A DNA stretch of 64,000 nt, taken from JBDWFY01 sp965275915 (GTDB lineage Bacteria > Pseudomonadota > Alphaproteobacteria > Rhizobiales > Stappiaceae). Location of the stretch: assembly GCA_965275915.1 (NCBI GenBank), contig CBDHYI010000004.1:291757-355756 (forward strand), read 5' to 3'. The notes beneath the pieces were generated by a model. It searched no databases and had not been told where the DNA came from. It was given only the letters and a program-made list of their open reading frames with translations. Of this stretch, positions 8,241 to 16,807 are shown in pieces; the stretch's first letter is position 1; every line of letters begins with the position of its first letter. The position numbers and the translations under genes were made by a program.

Positions 8241-9518
8241 ATGACCACAACAGACTCCAAGCTGACCCCTCGGGCAATCCTTGCAACCTCCAGCGGCAAC
8301 CTGCTGGAGTGGTATGATTTTACGGTCTACGGCTTTATGGCTCCAATCCTGGGGAAACTGTTTTTTCCCTCGGACGATTATGTCGCCTCACTTTTGTCCG
8401 CCTTTGCGGTTTTGGCGGTCGGCTATGCCGCCCGCCCGATCGGCAGTGTGATTTTCGGTCACATGGGCGATCGCGTGGGGCGTAAACCGGCACTGCTTTT
8501 GTCGATTTCCTTCATGGGATTCGGTTCCCTGTTGATTGCCGTGTTGCCCACTTACGAACAAATCGGCATCAGCGCCGCGATCTTTCTGATCGCAATAAGA
8601 ATTGTTCAGGGTATTTCGGTTGCCGGAGAGTACACCTCATCCGGCATTCTCATGATTGAACAAACCGGTGCGAAATTCAGAGGTTTCGTGGGAAGCTGGG
8701 TGGCTTTTGCAATGCTGATGGGATGTGTTGCCGGCTCCGGGGTTCCGGCGCTCGTCGATATGTTTTTGACCTCCGAACAAATGGAGGCGTGGGGCTGGCG
8801 AGTTCCTTTTTTGCTTGGCGGCGTCGTTGCGCTTTTCAGCTTTTTCCTGCGCATCAGCCTCCATGAATCTTCGCAATTGGCGAAACCTGAGAGGCGCGAG
8901 CGGTTTCCGATTGTTGAAGCAATAAGAAAATACTGGTCGCTCATTCTTCAGATGATCGTCCTGCTGATTCCGACAGCGGTCATTTACTTTGTCATTTTCG
9001 TGTATGCGGCATCGTACCTGACCACGCAAATGCATTTCACATCCGCGCAGGCGCTCGATCTGACCACCATCAATCTTATTTTTCTTGCGGTCACAGCCCT
9101 TTTGGCGGGATACGCCTCGGACAGATTCGGCCGCCGAACGATTTTTCTTGTCGGTGCAATCGGGACACTGTTCGCCGCCATCCCGTGCTGGTGGCTGATG
9201 CACCAGCAGAGCCTGATGCTGGTTTTTCTGGGACAGATCGGGTTTTCAGCATTCAACGCGATCGGGTGGGCCCTTTCAATCACGGTTCTATGCGAAATGG
9301 CACCGACGTCGCTCCGATGCAGTATCGTGGCTCTCGGATATAACGGCTGCATGGCGATTTTCGGCGGCACAACCCCTTTCGTGGCGACATATCTTGTCAA
9401 CCGCACCGGAGATGATTTTGCGCCCGCTTATTATGTCCTGATCGCAACACTTGCATCGCTTGTCGTCATTTTGCGACTGCCCCGGTTGACGGAAAAAAGC
9501 CAAATCTCCGGTCTGTGA
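8241..9518 (+). CDS. MHS-family (metabolite:H+ symporter) MFS transporter
   Basis: 425-residue 12-TM transporter of the ProP/ShiA/KgtP branch. Diagnostic features are LEWYDFTVYGFMAPILGKLFFP in TM1, FAVLAVGYAARPIGSVIFGHMGDRVGRKPALL across TM2-3, and RIVQGISVAGEYTSSG in TM4. TM8-9 has the second A-like motif (YASDRFGRRTIF). Members import organic acids, osmolytes or shikimate with protons; the substrate is not predictable here. The ATG at 8241 gives the family-normal N-terminus. The longer frame from 8136 adds a low-complexity leader with no homology features. It is divergent from the DHA2 gene. Confidence 0.92.
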   Translation: MTTTDSKLTPRAILATSSGNLLEWYDFTVYGFMAPILGKLFFPSDDYVASLLSAFAVLAVGYAARPIGSVIFGHMGDRVGRKPALLLSISFMGFGSLLIAVLPTYEQIGISAAIFLIAIRIVQGISVAGEYTSSGILMIEQTGAKFRGFVGSWVAFAMLMGCVAGSGVPALVDMFLTSEQMEAWGWRVPFLLGGVVALFSFFLRISLHESSQLAKPERRERFPIVEAIRKYWSLILQMIVLLIPTAVIYFVIFVYAASYLTTQMHFTSAQALDLTTINLIFLAVTALLAGYASDRFGRRTIFLVGAIGTLFAAIPCWWLMHQQSLMLVFLGQIGFSAFNAIGWALSITVLCEMAPTSLRCSIVALGYNGCMAIFGGTTPFVATYLVNRTGDDFAPAYYVLIATLASLVVILRLPRLTEKSQISGL

Positions 9519-9876
9519 TGCCCTCTCTTTGCAGTCTTTTCGTCTGCGCCTGTTTATCCGGGCCGCGCATCACCGATCGGACCAACGTGGATATCCTTTC
9601 GCAAAGACCGGCGGATATTTACTTTCCCCGAGGCCTCACTTATTTAGGGGCTGCTGTCGCAAAACTGTCATGATCGGATCAACAAACTGACTTCGGCGGA
9701 GTATGCCGCATACCCGGTGGAAACGTTGGCGATCCGCGCACGACCATCGCCAAAAAAAGAGCGATAAATAGGCCGACAGATTTGACCCGATTTCTTATTC
9801 CAACGTATTCCAAATCAACGGCTTTACTTTCTGAGGACGCAATGAGATCTGGAAACCGGAATGAGGCTGCCTGTTA
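9519..9876. other. Gene-free stretch
   Basis: About 360 bases between the MHS transporter and the MMPL gene. I see no convincing coding frame, terminator or riboswitch, only a short GTATG-CCG-CATAC inverted repeat near 9700. It presumably holds the promoter of the downstream gene. Confidence 0.4.
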
Positions 9877-12108
9877 ATGCTCGCATTTGGCATCCATCGC
9901 GTTGGCCTCCTGGCCATCCGTTTTCCTCTGCTGTCGCTTCTTATCATCGTTCTGTTTACGGCCTTTGCCGTTCAGCAAACGATCGAACACACCCGGTTTA
10001 ACGGTGACATTGTTCGAAATCTTGAGACCGGCGCGGAGGAATTTGCGCGTTTTCGAGCCCTTGAGCAGGAATTCCACAAATTTTCGACCGACGAAGTGAT
10101 CATGATCGAGGCGCCTGACCTTGGCGACCCGGCGTCTTATGAGGCGTTGTCCAATCTGATCCTTGAAATGCAGATCCTGCCGGAGATCACATCTGTATTC
10201 TCGATCTTCTCGCTCGCGGACTCCATCGGCAACGACGACATACAACCGTTTTTGTCCCGCGAGACCATCAGCAACCTTCCGCCGACAGACCGGCTTCGCA
10301 GACTCCAGGCGGAAATACCGCTCGCCAAGCAGCTCCTCGCAGATGATCGAAGCGCAACGCTGGTTATCCTGAGCGTTGACGGGAACGACCTGGCCAGCCT
10401 GTCGGCGCTCTCGCCCGGGGCATTGCAAGAGCTTCGGGACACTCTGGCCGCATACGGAGACACGCTCAACGCTTCTCTGATCGGTTTGCCGGAAATTCAT
10501 CGAACCGTCCGCGTGTCACTGAGAGACGATCAAATCAGGGTTGGCGTGATTTCCTCTCTGTTTTGCCTGGTTGTCGCGATCTTCATTTTCCGGAGCCTGC
10601 TTGGGGCCCTGGTCTGCGCTGTCCCGCCGATGCTCAGCGTCATCTGGTATTTTGGATCCTTGGCCGCATTGGGTTACGACATCGACACGCTGTCGACAAT
10701 CATTCCAACGCTTATTCTCGTCCTTGCCTTTGCGGACGGTCTGCATCTATTTTTCTCCTGGCGGAACGGCATCAGGTTGCGGCAGCTTTCTCAGGTCGAT
10801 GCGCTCCGTCACGCGATCATGAAAGTAGGCCCGGCCTGCGCCATGACGAGCCTCACGACCGCATCCGCCTTCATCGGTATCGGAATAGGCGGCGGCGAAC
10901 GGCTCGGCATCCTGGCTGTTTCAGGAACCCTTGGTGTGATGGGCGCGTTTTTCGCGGTTATTTTTGTGTTGCCGACAATGGCGATGATCGGAACCCGCTT
11001 CAATATTCAGATCCGCCGCAACTCAACCAAGCTGCTCGGATTGCCGGTTCCTCTGGCCCGGTGGATCGCGGCCAGCGCCCGGGGACCCGCTATTGTGTTC
11101 GGTCTGGTTATTTTTTCAGGACTGACGGCCATTCATCTTTCCCTGCCGGCAGGATTTCAGTTGAACGACTACCTGCCGGAAACCGCAAATATCCGCCTTC
11201 TTGAAGCCCGCGCGGACAACGCTTTTGAGGGCAGCGGCAGAATCTTTGCGGTGGTAGAAGGTGCAGACAAAGAGCTCAATATCTCCAAAGCCGATCTTCA
11301 CCGAATCAACAAAGTCAGAACCACGATTGCTGATGCCACAGGGCAGGATCCGGCGGCAGGCATGGATATGTCCGAGGAAAATCTCGCGAATTTCGACCTT
11401 AAGGACATGCCGGAAGAAATCGAGCCCATCGTCCGGCGCTTTGTTTCCCAGGATGGGGACCGGTTTTTGCTGGCTCTGCCCGTGTCAAACATGCAGACAT
11501 CAAACGCCATCTCCTCCCATGCCGCCCGTATCGAATCGGCGCTTGAGGACGCCAATCTGGCCGAGCATGTTTATCTGACCGGTTTCCCTCTTCTGGCGGC
11601 TCGCGAGGCCCCCAAACTGATCGATGATCTCAGACAGGGACTTTTGACCGCCGTTGCCATCGCCATTCTCCTGATCATCATATCCGCCCGTTCCCTGTCG
11701 CTGGGCATCGCCTGCATCGTGCCCAACCTGCTTCCGATCCTGTCGGTGGAGGCCTATTTCTGGTTCACGAACCAACCGGTTTCCATGACCGCCGTCATCG
11801 CTTTGACAATCGGATTTGGTATTGCCGTCGATAACTCGGTTCATCTGCTCAACAGGTTTTTGATCGAAAAAAATGAAGGATGTTCGCCGGCGGACGCCAT
11901 GAAACGTGCGATCGAAGGGGTGTCCCCTGCGATTGTGGCATCCACGCTGTTATTGGCAACGGGGCTCGCGGTCACCCTTGCAAGCGCGCTGCCGACAGTG
12001 TTTCAATTTGGTATCCTGGTGATCGCGACGCTGTTATTTGCGCTTTTTGCCGACTTAATGCTACTGCCAGCATTTGCGCTGGCACTGATCAATCGGAACC
12101 GCACATGA
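9877..12108 (+). CDS. MMPL/RND-superfamily exporter (two SSD-like halves)
   Basis: 743 residues in the duplicated RND layout. There is one N-terminal TM (RFPLLSLLIIVLFTAFAV) and periplasmic domain, then a five-TM bundle with ILVLAFADGLHLFFSW (about 280-300). A second TM and periplasmic domain starting near 400 leads to a second bundle with ALTIGFGIAVDNSVHLLNRFL. It resembles MMPL and hopanoid- or lipid-exporting RND proteins more than drug pumps, and lipid or hydrophobic-compound transport is the family expectation. It is coupled by an ATGA overlap to the secreted protein downstream, which is a likely partner. Confidence 0.88.
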   Translation: MLAFGIHRVGLLAIRFPLLSLLIIVLFTAFAVQQTIEHTRFNGDIVRNLETGAEEFARFRALEQEFHKFSTDEVIMIEAPDLGDPASYEALSNLILEMQILPEITSVFSIFSLADSIGNDDIQPFLSRETISNLPPTDRLRRLQAEIPLAKQLLADDRSATLVILSVDGNDLASLSALSPGALQELRDTLAAYGDTLNASLIGLPEIHRTVRVSLRDDQIRVGVISSLFCLVVAIFIFRSLLGALVCAVPPMLSVIWYFGSLAALGYDIDTLSTIIPTLILVLAFADGLHLFFSWRNGIRLRQLSQVDALRHAIMKVGPACAMTSLTTASAFIGIGIGGGERLGILAVSGTLGVMGAFFAVIFVLPTMAMIGTRFNIQIRRNSTKLLGLPVPLARWIAASARGPAIVFGLVIFSGLTAIHLSLPAGFQLNDYLPETANIRLLEARADNAFEGSGRIFAVVEGADKELNISKADLHRINKVRTTIADATGQDPAAGMDMSEENLANFDLKDMPEEIEPIVRRFVSQDGDRFLLALPVSNMQTSNAISSHAARIESALEDANLAEHVYLTGFPLLAAREAPKLIDDLRQGLLTAVAIAILLIIISARSLSLGIACIVPNLLPILSVEAYFWFTNQPVSMTAVIALTIGFGIAVDNSVHLLNRFLIEKNEGCSPADAMKRAIEGVSPAIVASTLLLATGLAVTLASALPTVFQFGILVIATLLFALFADLMLLPAFALALINRNRT

Positions 12109-12611
12109 GACTGTCTTTCCCAACCGCCGCATTTGTTGTCCTCAACGGTTTCCTCTTTCTCGGGCTGACCGGTCAGGCTCAGGCAAGCGAGTTTCTGAAA
12201 TCACTGGAGGGCACCTGGCGGGGCTCGGGAGAAATCCGGCAATATGGCGCGAACAAGCCGACCGAACGCACGGTGTGCAAAATCACAAGCCAGTATTCCG
12301 AGACAGCGGGCGAATTAAAAACAAACGGACGCTGCGGAACGGTTTCCGGAAGCGGCCGTATTAACGGCATGCTGCAATCGCAGAACGGCAAGGACGTTAC
12401 CGGCAATTTCATCGGCCGGGGCGGGAACAACAATCTCAAGGGCGCAATAGCCGGCAAGCAGATTACGCTGAAGGGCCCGGGTCCGAAAAATACCCAACAA
12501 CAGCTCAACATGGTCCTGAGCGGCAATAACCAGCTTTCCGTGCAGCTTGAAATTCGAGGGTCGAACGCCGCAGACAACGGTTTTTCGAAAATCAATCTCA
12601 AGCGGCAGTGA
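12105..12611 (+). CDS. Secreted hypothetical protein coupled to the MMPL exporter
   Basis: 168 residues with a Sec signal (FVVLNGFLFLGLTGQAQAS, cleaved near residue 27). The mature domain begins FLKSLEGTWRGSGEIR and continues with alternating hydrophobic strands, suggesting a small lipocalin- or avidin-like beta-barrel of about 140 residues. Two Cys (TVCKITS and GRCGTVS) could pair. Its ATG overlaps the exporter stop (12105-12108), so translational coupling is likely. Similar LEG-W-GSG proteins are widespread as hypotheticals in Hyphomicrobiales. A ligand-carrying role beside the exporter is inference. Confidence 0.75.
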   Translation: MRLSFPTAAFVVLNGFLFLGLTGQAQASEFLKSLEGTWRGSGEIRQYGANKPTERTVCKITSQYSETAGELKTNGRCGTVSGSGRINGMLQSQNGKDVTGNFIGRGGNNNLKGAIAGKQITLKGPGPKNTQQQLNMVLSGNNQLSVQLEIRGSNAADNGFSKINLKRQ

Positions 12612-13213
12612 GAGCCACGGGCCGTCCGCCCGCACTTCCTGCTCTCAGGGAGCGAAAGTCGCCGGGAGATGCGGCGCCCTGATCTGAGTAATGCGCTTTC
12701 ATTCCGACCTGTCTGATTTGTCTGCCAGTCCCTTTATCGAATTCCGAACTCGTCGAGCAGGATTGTCTTGATTGCCGCCATCCCACTGCGCGGACGGCGC
12801 ATAAGCCTGTGAACTTGCGCGAATTCAAACTCTTGAAGAGTCCGCACTAGGCTCAGGACCCATTCATTTCATCCATTGTGCGAGAGCAGATATTGTTTTT
12901 GACAAGGCGGAAAGGCGCAGGAAACCGCCCGGTTTTCAAGTCTTTGCGGGCGCAGTCAGGAACACAATTGCATGAAATGAATGGGTCCTGAGCCTAGAAC
13001 ACCTCCCAAGGTCCAATACCTGTTTCACACACACAACTGCTACTTTTCTCAGTCTTACGGAGAAATCAGGCAGTTATCGCTCCTATGAAGCAAATTTTCC
13101 CCAGACTATGAACAACCACATAGCGTTATGGACCGTACTTGTTATTTCCATTTACTCGCAGACTGACCTGGGGTTATCCGGTACTCTACTTATGATCACG
13201 CAGAGATTTCGCC
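12612..13213. other. Intergenic region carrying a MITE-like element
   Basis: About 600 bases between the secreted protein and the LuxR-type gene. It contains the palindromic element at 12851-12993. Outside that I see no credible gene; the minus-strand frame at 12598-12828 has no family features. The last 200 bases before 13214 presumably hold the regulator promoter. Confidence 0.5.
12851..12993. mobile_element. MITE-like palindromic element flanked by CTAG
   Basis: 143-base element with perfect 22-base terminal inverted repeats (12851-12872 and 12972-12993, beginning GCTCAGGACCCATTC). It is bounded by CTAG on both sides (12847-12850, 12994-12997), which looks like a target duplication. The internal part (GCGAGAGCAGA...TTGACAAGGCGGAAAGGCGC) is shared with the element at 25880. 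There is no coding capacity. The ends resemble those of the IS427-type ends in this window, so mobilisation in trans by an IS5-family transposase is plausible. Confidence 0.8.
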
Positions 13214-14365
13214 ATGAAATCAATCGACCTTGAGGGTTACAACACCCTTATCGAACTTTTGTACGAAACCGGTATTGATCCGGAAAAGTGGCAAACATTC
13301 TGCGATGCCCTGGGCAGCGAACTGACCGCGAGTGTCCGTGTCATGATTCAAGGGCACGACCTTGAGACACGCACGACCATCGGTGACGTTCATGCGAACT
13401 ACGATCCGCATTTCATCGATCTCTACCGATCCTATTACGCAACAATCAATCCCTGGTTGCCGCATATGGCGAAACAGGAGATCGGGAGAGTTTTCCATGA
13501 CCACGACGTTCTGGCCCGGGAGAAGCTCATTCACTCCGAGTTCTGGTCCGATTTCATACGGCCGCAGGAAGATATCAGTGCAGGCGTGGGCGTGATCCTG
13601 TTTCAGGAAGATTCAAGAATGCTCGTGATGCACGGCAATATCAGCTGGAAGCATCAGGAAACATTCCGAAGTAAGACAGCCGCACTGCTTGAACTTCTGT
13701 CTCCCCATGTCAGACGCGCTTACAACATACAACGTTCGCTGAGGGGCGCTCAGTTCGACAGGGACTGTTACAGCGAGACGCTGGACGGGATCGACAGCGC
13801 CGTATTTCTCGTCGACAGCGAGTGCCGGCTTATTCATCCGAACCGGACTGCGAGAACACTGCTGAAGAACGGTGCCCTGTTCCGGCTCAAGCAGCGTTCC
13901 GTCCTGCAGGCGCATGACCCGATCGCTTCGAAGGCAATCACGCAATCAGTCAAAGCTGTCGGGACCGCCGAGTACGGCATGCTGAAAGATCAGATAGCCA
14001 TCCGGAGCAAGACAGACAATTCGACATATCTGTCGACCGTTGTTCCCTTTCAGACAGCCCGCCGTCCGGCCGGCGCATTTGACGCTCTCAATCTGGGCTC
14101 ACGACCGGTTGCAATGATCGCCGTCGCCTGGCCGGGATCGAATATTTCCCAAATCAAACGTTCCCTGTCGACTCTTTATCAACTGACCCCGGCAGAGATC
14201 GTGCTGGCGACCTCACTTCAAAACGGCCAGTCACTGCAGCAAATCTCGACGGAACGCAATGTGAGCATTCACACGGTTCGCAACCAGCTGAGCTCCGTTT
14301 TTGAAAAAACGGGAACCTCCAGGCAAAGCGAACTGATTGCGCTGCTTTCCAGAATTTCCGGGTAG
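13214..14365 (+). CDS. LuxR-type HTH transcriptional regulator
   Basis: 383 residues. The C-terminal 60 or so form a LuxR helix-turn-helix (LTPAEIVLATSLQNGQSLQQISTERNVSIHTVRNQLSSVFEKTG). The N-terminal two thirds have no receiver or autoinducer domain that I recognise. A PAS-like segment (GIDSAVFLVDSECRLIHPN, about 196-215) lies before a linker. Such solo LuxR proteins of about 370-380 residues are common in alphaproteobacteria and usually have unknown ligands. It ends just before the convergent aldo/keto reductase; no operon partner is evident. Confidence 0.85.
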   Translation: MKSIDLEGYNTLIELLYETGIDPEKWQTFCDALGSELTASVRVMIQGHDLETRTTIGDVHANYDPHFIDLYRSYYATINPWLPHMAKQEIGRVFHDHDVLAREKLIHSEFWSDFIRPQEDISAGVGVILFQEDSRMLVMHGNISWKHQETFRSKTAALLELLSPHVRRAYNIQRSLRGAQFDRDCYSETLDGIDSAVFLVDSECRLIHPNRTARTLLKNGALFRLKQRSVLQAHDPIASKAITQSVKAVGTAEYGMLKDQIAIRSKTDNSTYLSTVVPFQTARRPAGAFDALNLGSRPVAMIAVAWPGSNISQIKRSLSTLYQLTPAEIVLATSLQNGQSLQQISTERNVSIHTVRNQLSSVFEKTGTSRQSELIALLSRISG

Positions 14366-14367
14366 GC

Positions 14368-15342
14368 TCAGAAGGTGCCCCCCTCTGAGCGATCCGTTGC
14401 CGGTGCCGGTGTGCGGGAAAGCGCCGCGATCTCTTCGCGCATCTGAACTGTCAGCTCGATTTCCACCGAGCGCAAAGCCGGCTCAAGCTGACGCGTGTTT
14501 CTGGCACCGACAATCGGGCTCGTAATCCCCGGATGCGAACCGACCCAAGCGACGGCGAGGCTGACCGGATCGAACCCGCCCGCCTTCGCATAATTCGTGA
14601 AGGCCTCCGCAGCCTCATAGACCCATTCTTCGCCGTAACGGGAGGCATACATGGCATTATCCGTAAGGCGTCCGGTTCCGACGGACGATTTGCCCGCATA
14701 TTTTCCGGTGAGAAGACCGCCACCGAGCGGACTGTAGGAAATAACAGCCATGTCCTCGGACTGCGCCAGCGGCAGAATCTCAACCTCTGCCTGACGTTTC
14801 ACAAGGTTGTACATCGGCTGTATTACCTCGAAGCGGGCCCAGCCGTGCAATGCGCTCACCCCAAGAGCCTTGGCAATCTGCCAGGCCGCATAATTGCTGA
14901 CACCGAGGTACAGAACCTTGCCTGACCGGACAACATCCTCAAGCCCGCGCAGGGTCTCTTCGAGCGCCACATCCTCATCCCAGCGATGCACGAAGTAAAC
15001 ATCGAGGCGATCGGTTTTCAATCGTTTCAGGCTGGCGTCAACAGCCAAGGACACATGCCGGCGATTGGCACCGCCATCATTGATCCCCTCCCCCATTTTT
15101 CCGTACACTTTTGACGTGACGACCAACTCGTCCCGCTCATGGGCGATCAGCTTACCCAGGATTTCCTCTGCCTGACCGTTGCTGTAGACGTCGGCGCAGT
15201 CAAAGAAGTTAATCCCGGCTTCGCGCGTGGTTCTGTAAAGCTCCGCCGCGGCTGCCGCATCCGCGTCGCCGCCGAAGGACATGGTTCCGAAGCACAATTG
15301 AGAAACTTTGACACCGGTCCGACCGAGTAATTTATATTGCAT
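14368..15342 (-). CDS. Aldo/keto reductase
   Basis: 324-residue NADPH-dependent oxidoreductase of the YajO/Tas type (TIM barrel). It begins MQYKLLGRTGVKVSQLCFGTMSFGG. The catalytic tetrad can be placed: Asp and Tyr in FDCADVYSNG, Lys in TSKVYG and His in YFVHRWD. The cofactor site lies near the C-terminus (PIVGARNTRQLE). The ATG at 15342 was chosen because the family starts here; the longer frame to 15375 adds 11 residues without support. Substrate unknown. It faces the LuxR-type gene tail to tail with 2 bases between stops. Confidence 0.92.
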   Translation of the reverse strand: MQYKLLGRTGVKVSQLCFGTMSFGGDADAAAAAELYRTTREAGINFFDCADVYSNGQAEEILGKLIAHERDELVVTSKVYGKMGEGINDGGANRRHVSLAVDASLKRLKTDRLDVYFVHRWDEDVALEETLRGLEDVVRSGKVLYLGVSNYAAWQIAKALGVSALHGWARFEVIQPMYNLVKRQAEVEILPLAQSEDMAVISYSPLGGGLLTGKYAGKSSVGTGRLTDNAMYASRYGEEWVYEAAEAFTNYAKAGGFDPVSLAVAWVGSHPGITSPIVGARNTRQLEPALRSVEIELTVQMREEIAALSRTPAPATDRSEGGTF

Positions 15343-15540
15343 CGTTTTCTGAAACCTCAAAAGCGGGACCGCCATTCATCAACAAGCGACACGCATGCAA
15401 CGCCTCGTCACACCGGATCGCAACGTTTGAACAAACGGCCGGGAATCTATTGCCCGATTGATCACTGAAAACCGGGCACGGGAAAGCAGGCAACCTTTAT
15501 AGCCGCCCCGGTCCGATTACTCAATTTCAAGCAGGTGACT

Positions 15541-16572
15541 TCAGGCAGGCAACGCCGGTCCAGTTGACGCTCCGACCATTAACTCCGCTTCGAGCAGAGT
15601 ATGCAACGGTTCCGCATTAGGTTTCTCGATAATCTGTAAGAGCATCTGAGCCAACTTGGAACCTGCATCGCGAACAGATGACCGCGTCGCAGTGAAAATC
15701 GGTACGTCTTCACCATTGCGCAAATATGACAGGCGATCATCATGCGTTATGATCGAGATGTCATTTCCCATCACCAATCCGCGTTCTTCGATTGCGCGGC
15801 GAACGCCCAGCGCAATAATTATTGACGACGTCAATATAGCCGATGGAGCATCCGGCCCATCAATCAAATTCAACGCGGTACGGTAGCCGAATTCTTCCGT
15901 CATTTCGTCCGCATGGAGGTGACGCGGATTTGGTGACAATCCGCGTGCCGCCAAAGATTCCTCGAACCCCAGGCGGCGGCGAGCGGCAAAGTCCATGTTC
16001 TCGTTGCCGTTGAGCAAGGCGATCCTGCGGTGTCCAAGGTCGCAAAGGTGATCGGTGGCCCTGCGAAACGCTGAACGGTTGTTTACGTCAAGCCAACTGT
16101 ACGATCTGGTGCAGCCGCTTGAGCGTCCATGCACCACAAATGGCATTTCCAAATCAATCAGCAGCGGAATACGCGGATCGTCCAAGCTTGGTGCGTGCAC
16201 CACAACGCCGTCAACCGTGCCGCGTGATTTCAGTGACCGATATATGTCTGACTGGTCTGTCTCGGCAGTGGGCACAGAGAGGATCATTTCATAACCGGCC
16301 CGCGTGTAGGTTTCGCCCGCCCCGGCGATGAAGTCGGCGAAAATGGGATTCACCATTTCGTTTTTGCTGGACGTCGGGATCACATGGCCAATTGCAAAGG
16401 CTTTGCCGGTGGCCAGTCCCTTAGCTCGGGCGGATGGCCGATAGTTGAATGTTTTCGCGGCCGCAAGCACTCGTTGTCGCGTCATCTCATTGACTTCCGG
16501 AAAGCCGTTTAAGGCGCGGCTCACGGTCGTCTGGCTTAAATTCAGTTTGCGCGACAATTCTTTTAAGTTCAT
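15541..16572 (-). CDS. aglR: LacI-family repressor of the alpha-glucoside operon
   Basis: 343 residues with an N-terminal LacI helix-turn-helix (MNLKELSRKLNLSQTTVSRALNGFPEV) and hinge (YRPSARAKGLATG). A periplasmic-binding-protein-like effector domain follows (DVNNRSAFRRATDHLCDLGHRRIALLNG). It is divergent from aglEFGAK, the arrangement of aglR in Sinorhizobium and relatives, and two LacI-type palindromes lie between them. Expected to repress agl genes until an alpha-glucoside or its product binds. The ATG at 16572 is favoured over 16590 because the HTH starts immediately after it. Confidence 0.92.
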   Translation of the reverse strand: MNLKELSRKLNLSQTTVSRALNGFPEVNEMTRQRVLAAAKTFNYRPSARAKGLATGKAFAIGHVIPTSSKNEMVNPIFADFIAGAGETYTRAGYEMILSVPTAETDQSDIYRSLKSRGTVDGVVVHAPSLDDPRIPLLIDLEMPFVVHGRSSGCTRSYSWLDVNNRSAFRRATDHLCDLGHRRIALLNGNENMDFAARRRLGFEESLAARGLSPNPRHLHADEMTEEFGYRTALNLIDGPDAPSAILTSSIIIALGVRRAIEERGLVMGNDISIITHDDRLSYLRNGEDVPIFTATRSSVRDAGSKLAQMLLQIIEKPNAEPLHTLLEAELMVGASTGPALPA

Positions 16573-16586
16573 ATTAGCGACTCTAA

Positions 16587-16600
16587 TCAAAGCGCTATGA
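16587..16600. promoter_or_regulatory. LacI-type operator, proximal to aglR
   Basis: TCAAAGCGCTATGA, a 14-base palindrome with one mismatch, 15 bases before the aglR start codon. It has the central AGCGCT of LacI-family sites and matches the perfect copy at 16742. Probably mediates autoregulation of aglR. Confidence 0.75.
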
Positions 16601-16741
16601 ATTTCAAGCGCGATCCTGAAACATTACGCTTTTCTAAAACTGATATCAATAATTTTGGCCGGACTTAGCCGTTGTTTTGCCGAAAATAAACTGTACTGCC
16701 ATGTTGACTAATCTGAAATATCGGTCATATTGGTTTTAATA

Positions 16742-16755
16742 TCAAAGCGCTTTGA
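16742..16755. promoter_or_regulatory. LacI-type operator in front of aglE
   Basis: TCAAAGCGCTTTGA is a perfect 14-base palindrome located 53-66 bases upstream of the aglE start. The spacing of 155 bases to the second copy would allow looping by a tetrameric or paired repressor. AglR is the obvious ligand by position. Confidence 0.85.
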
Positions 16756-16807
16756 AACATTCCGGAAGTCGATCCATGACGTCATTGCGCAAATGGGAGG
16801 ATGTCAA

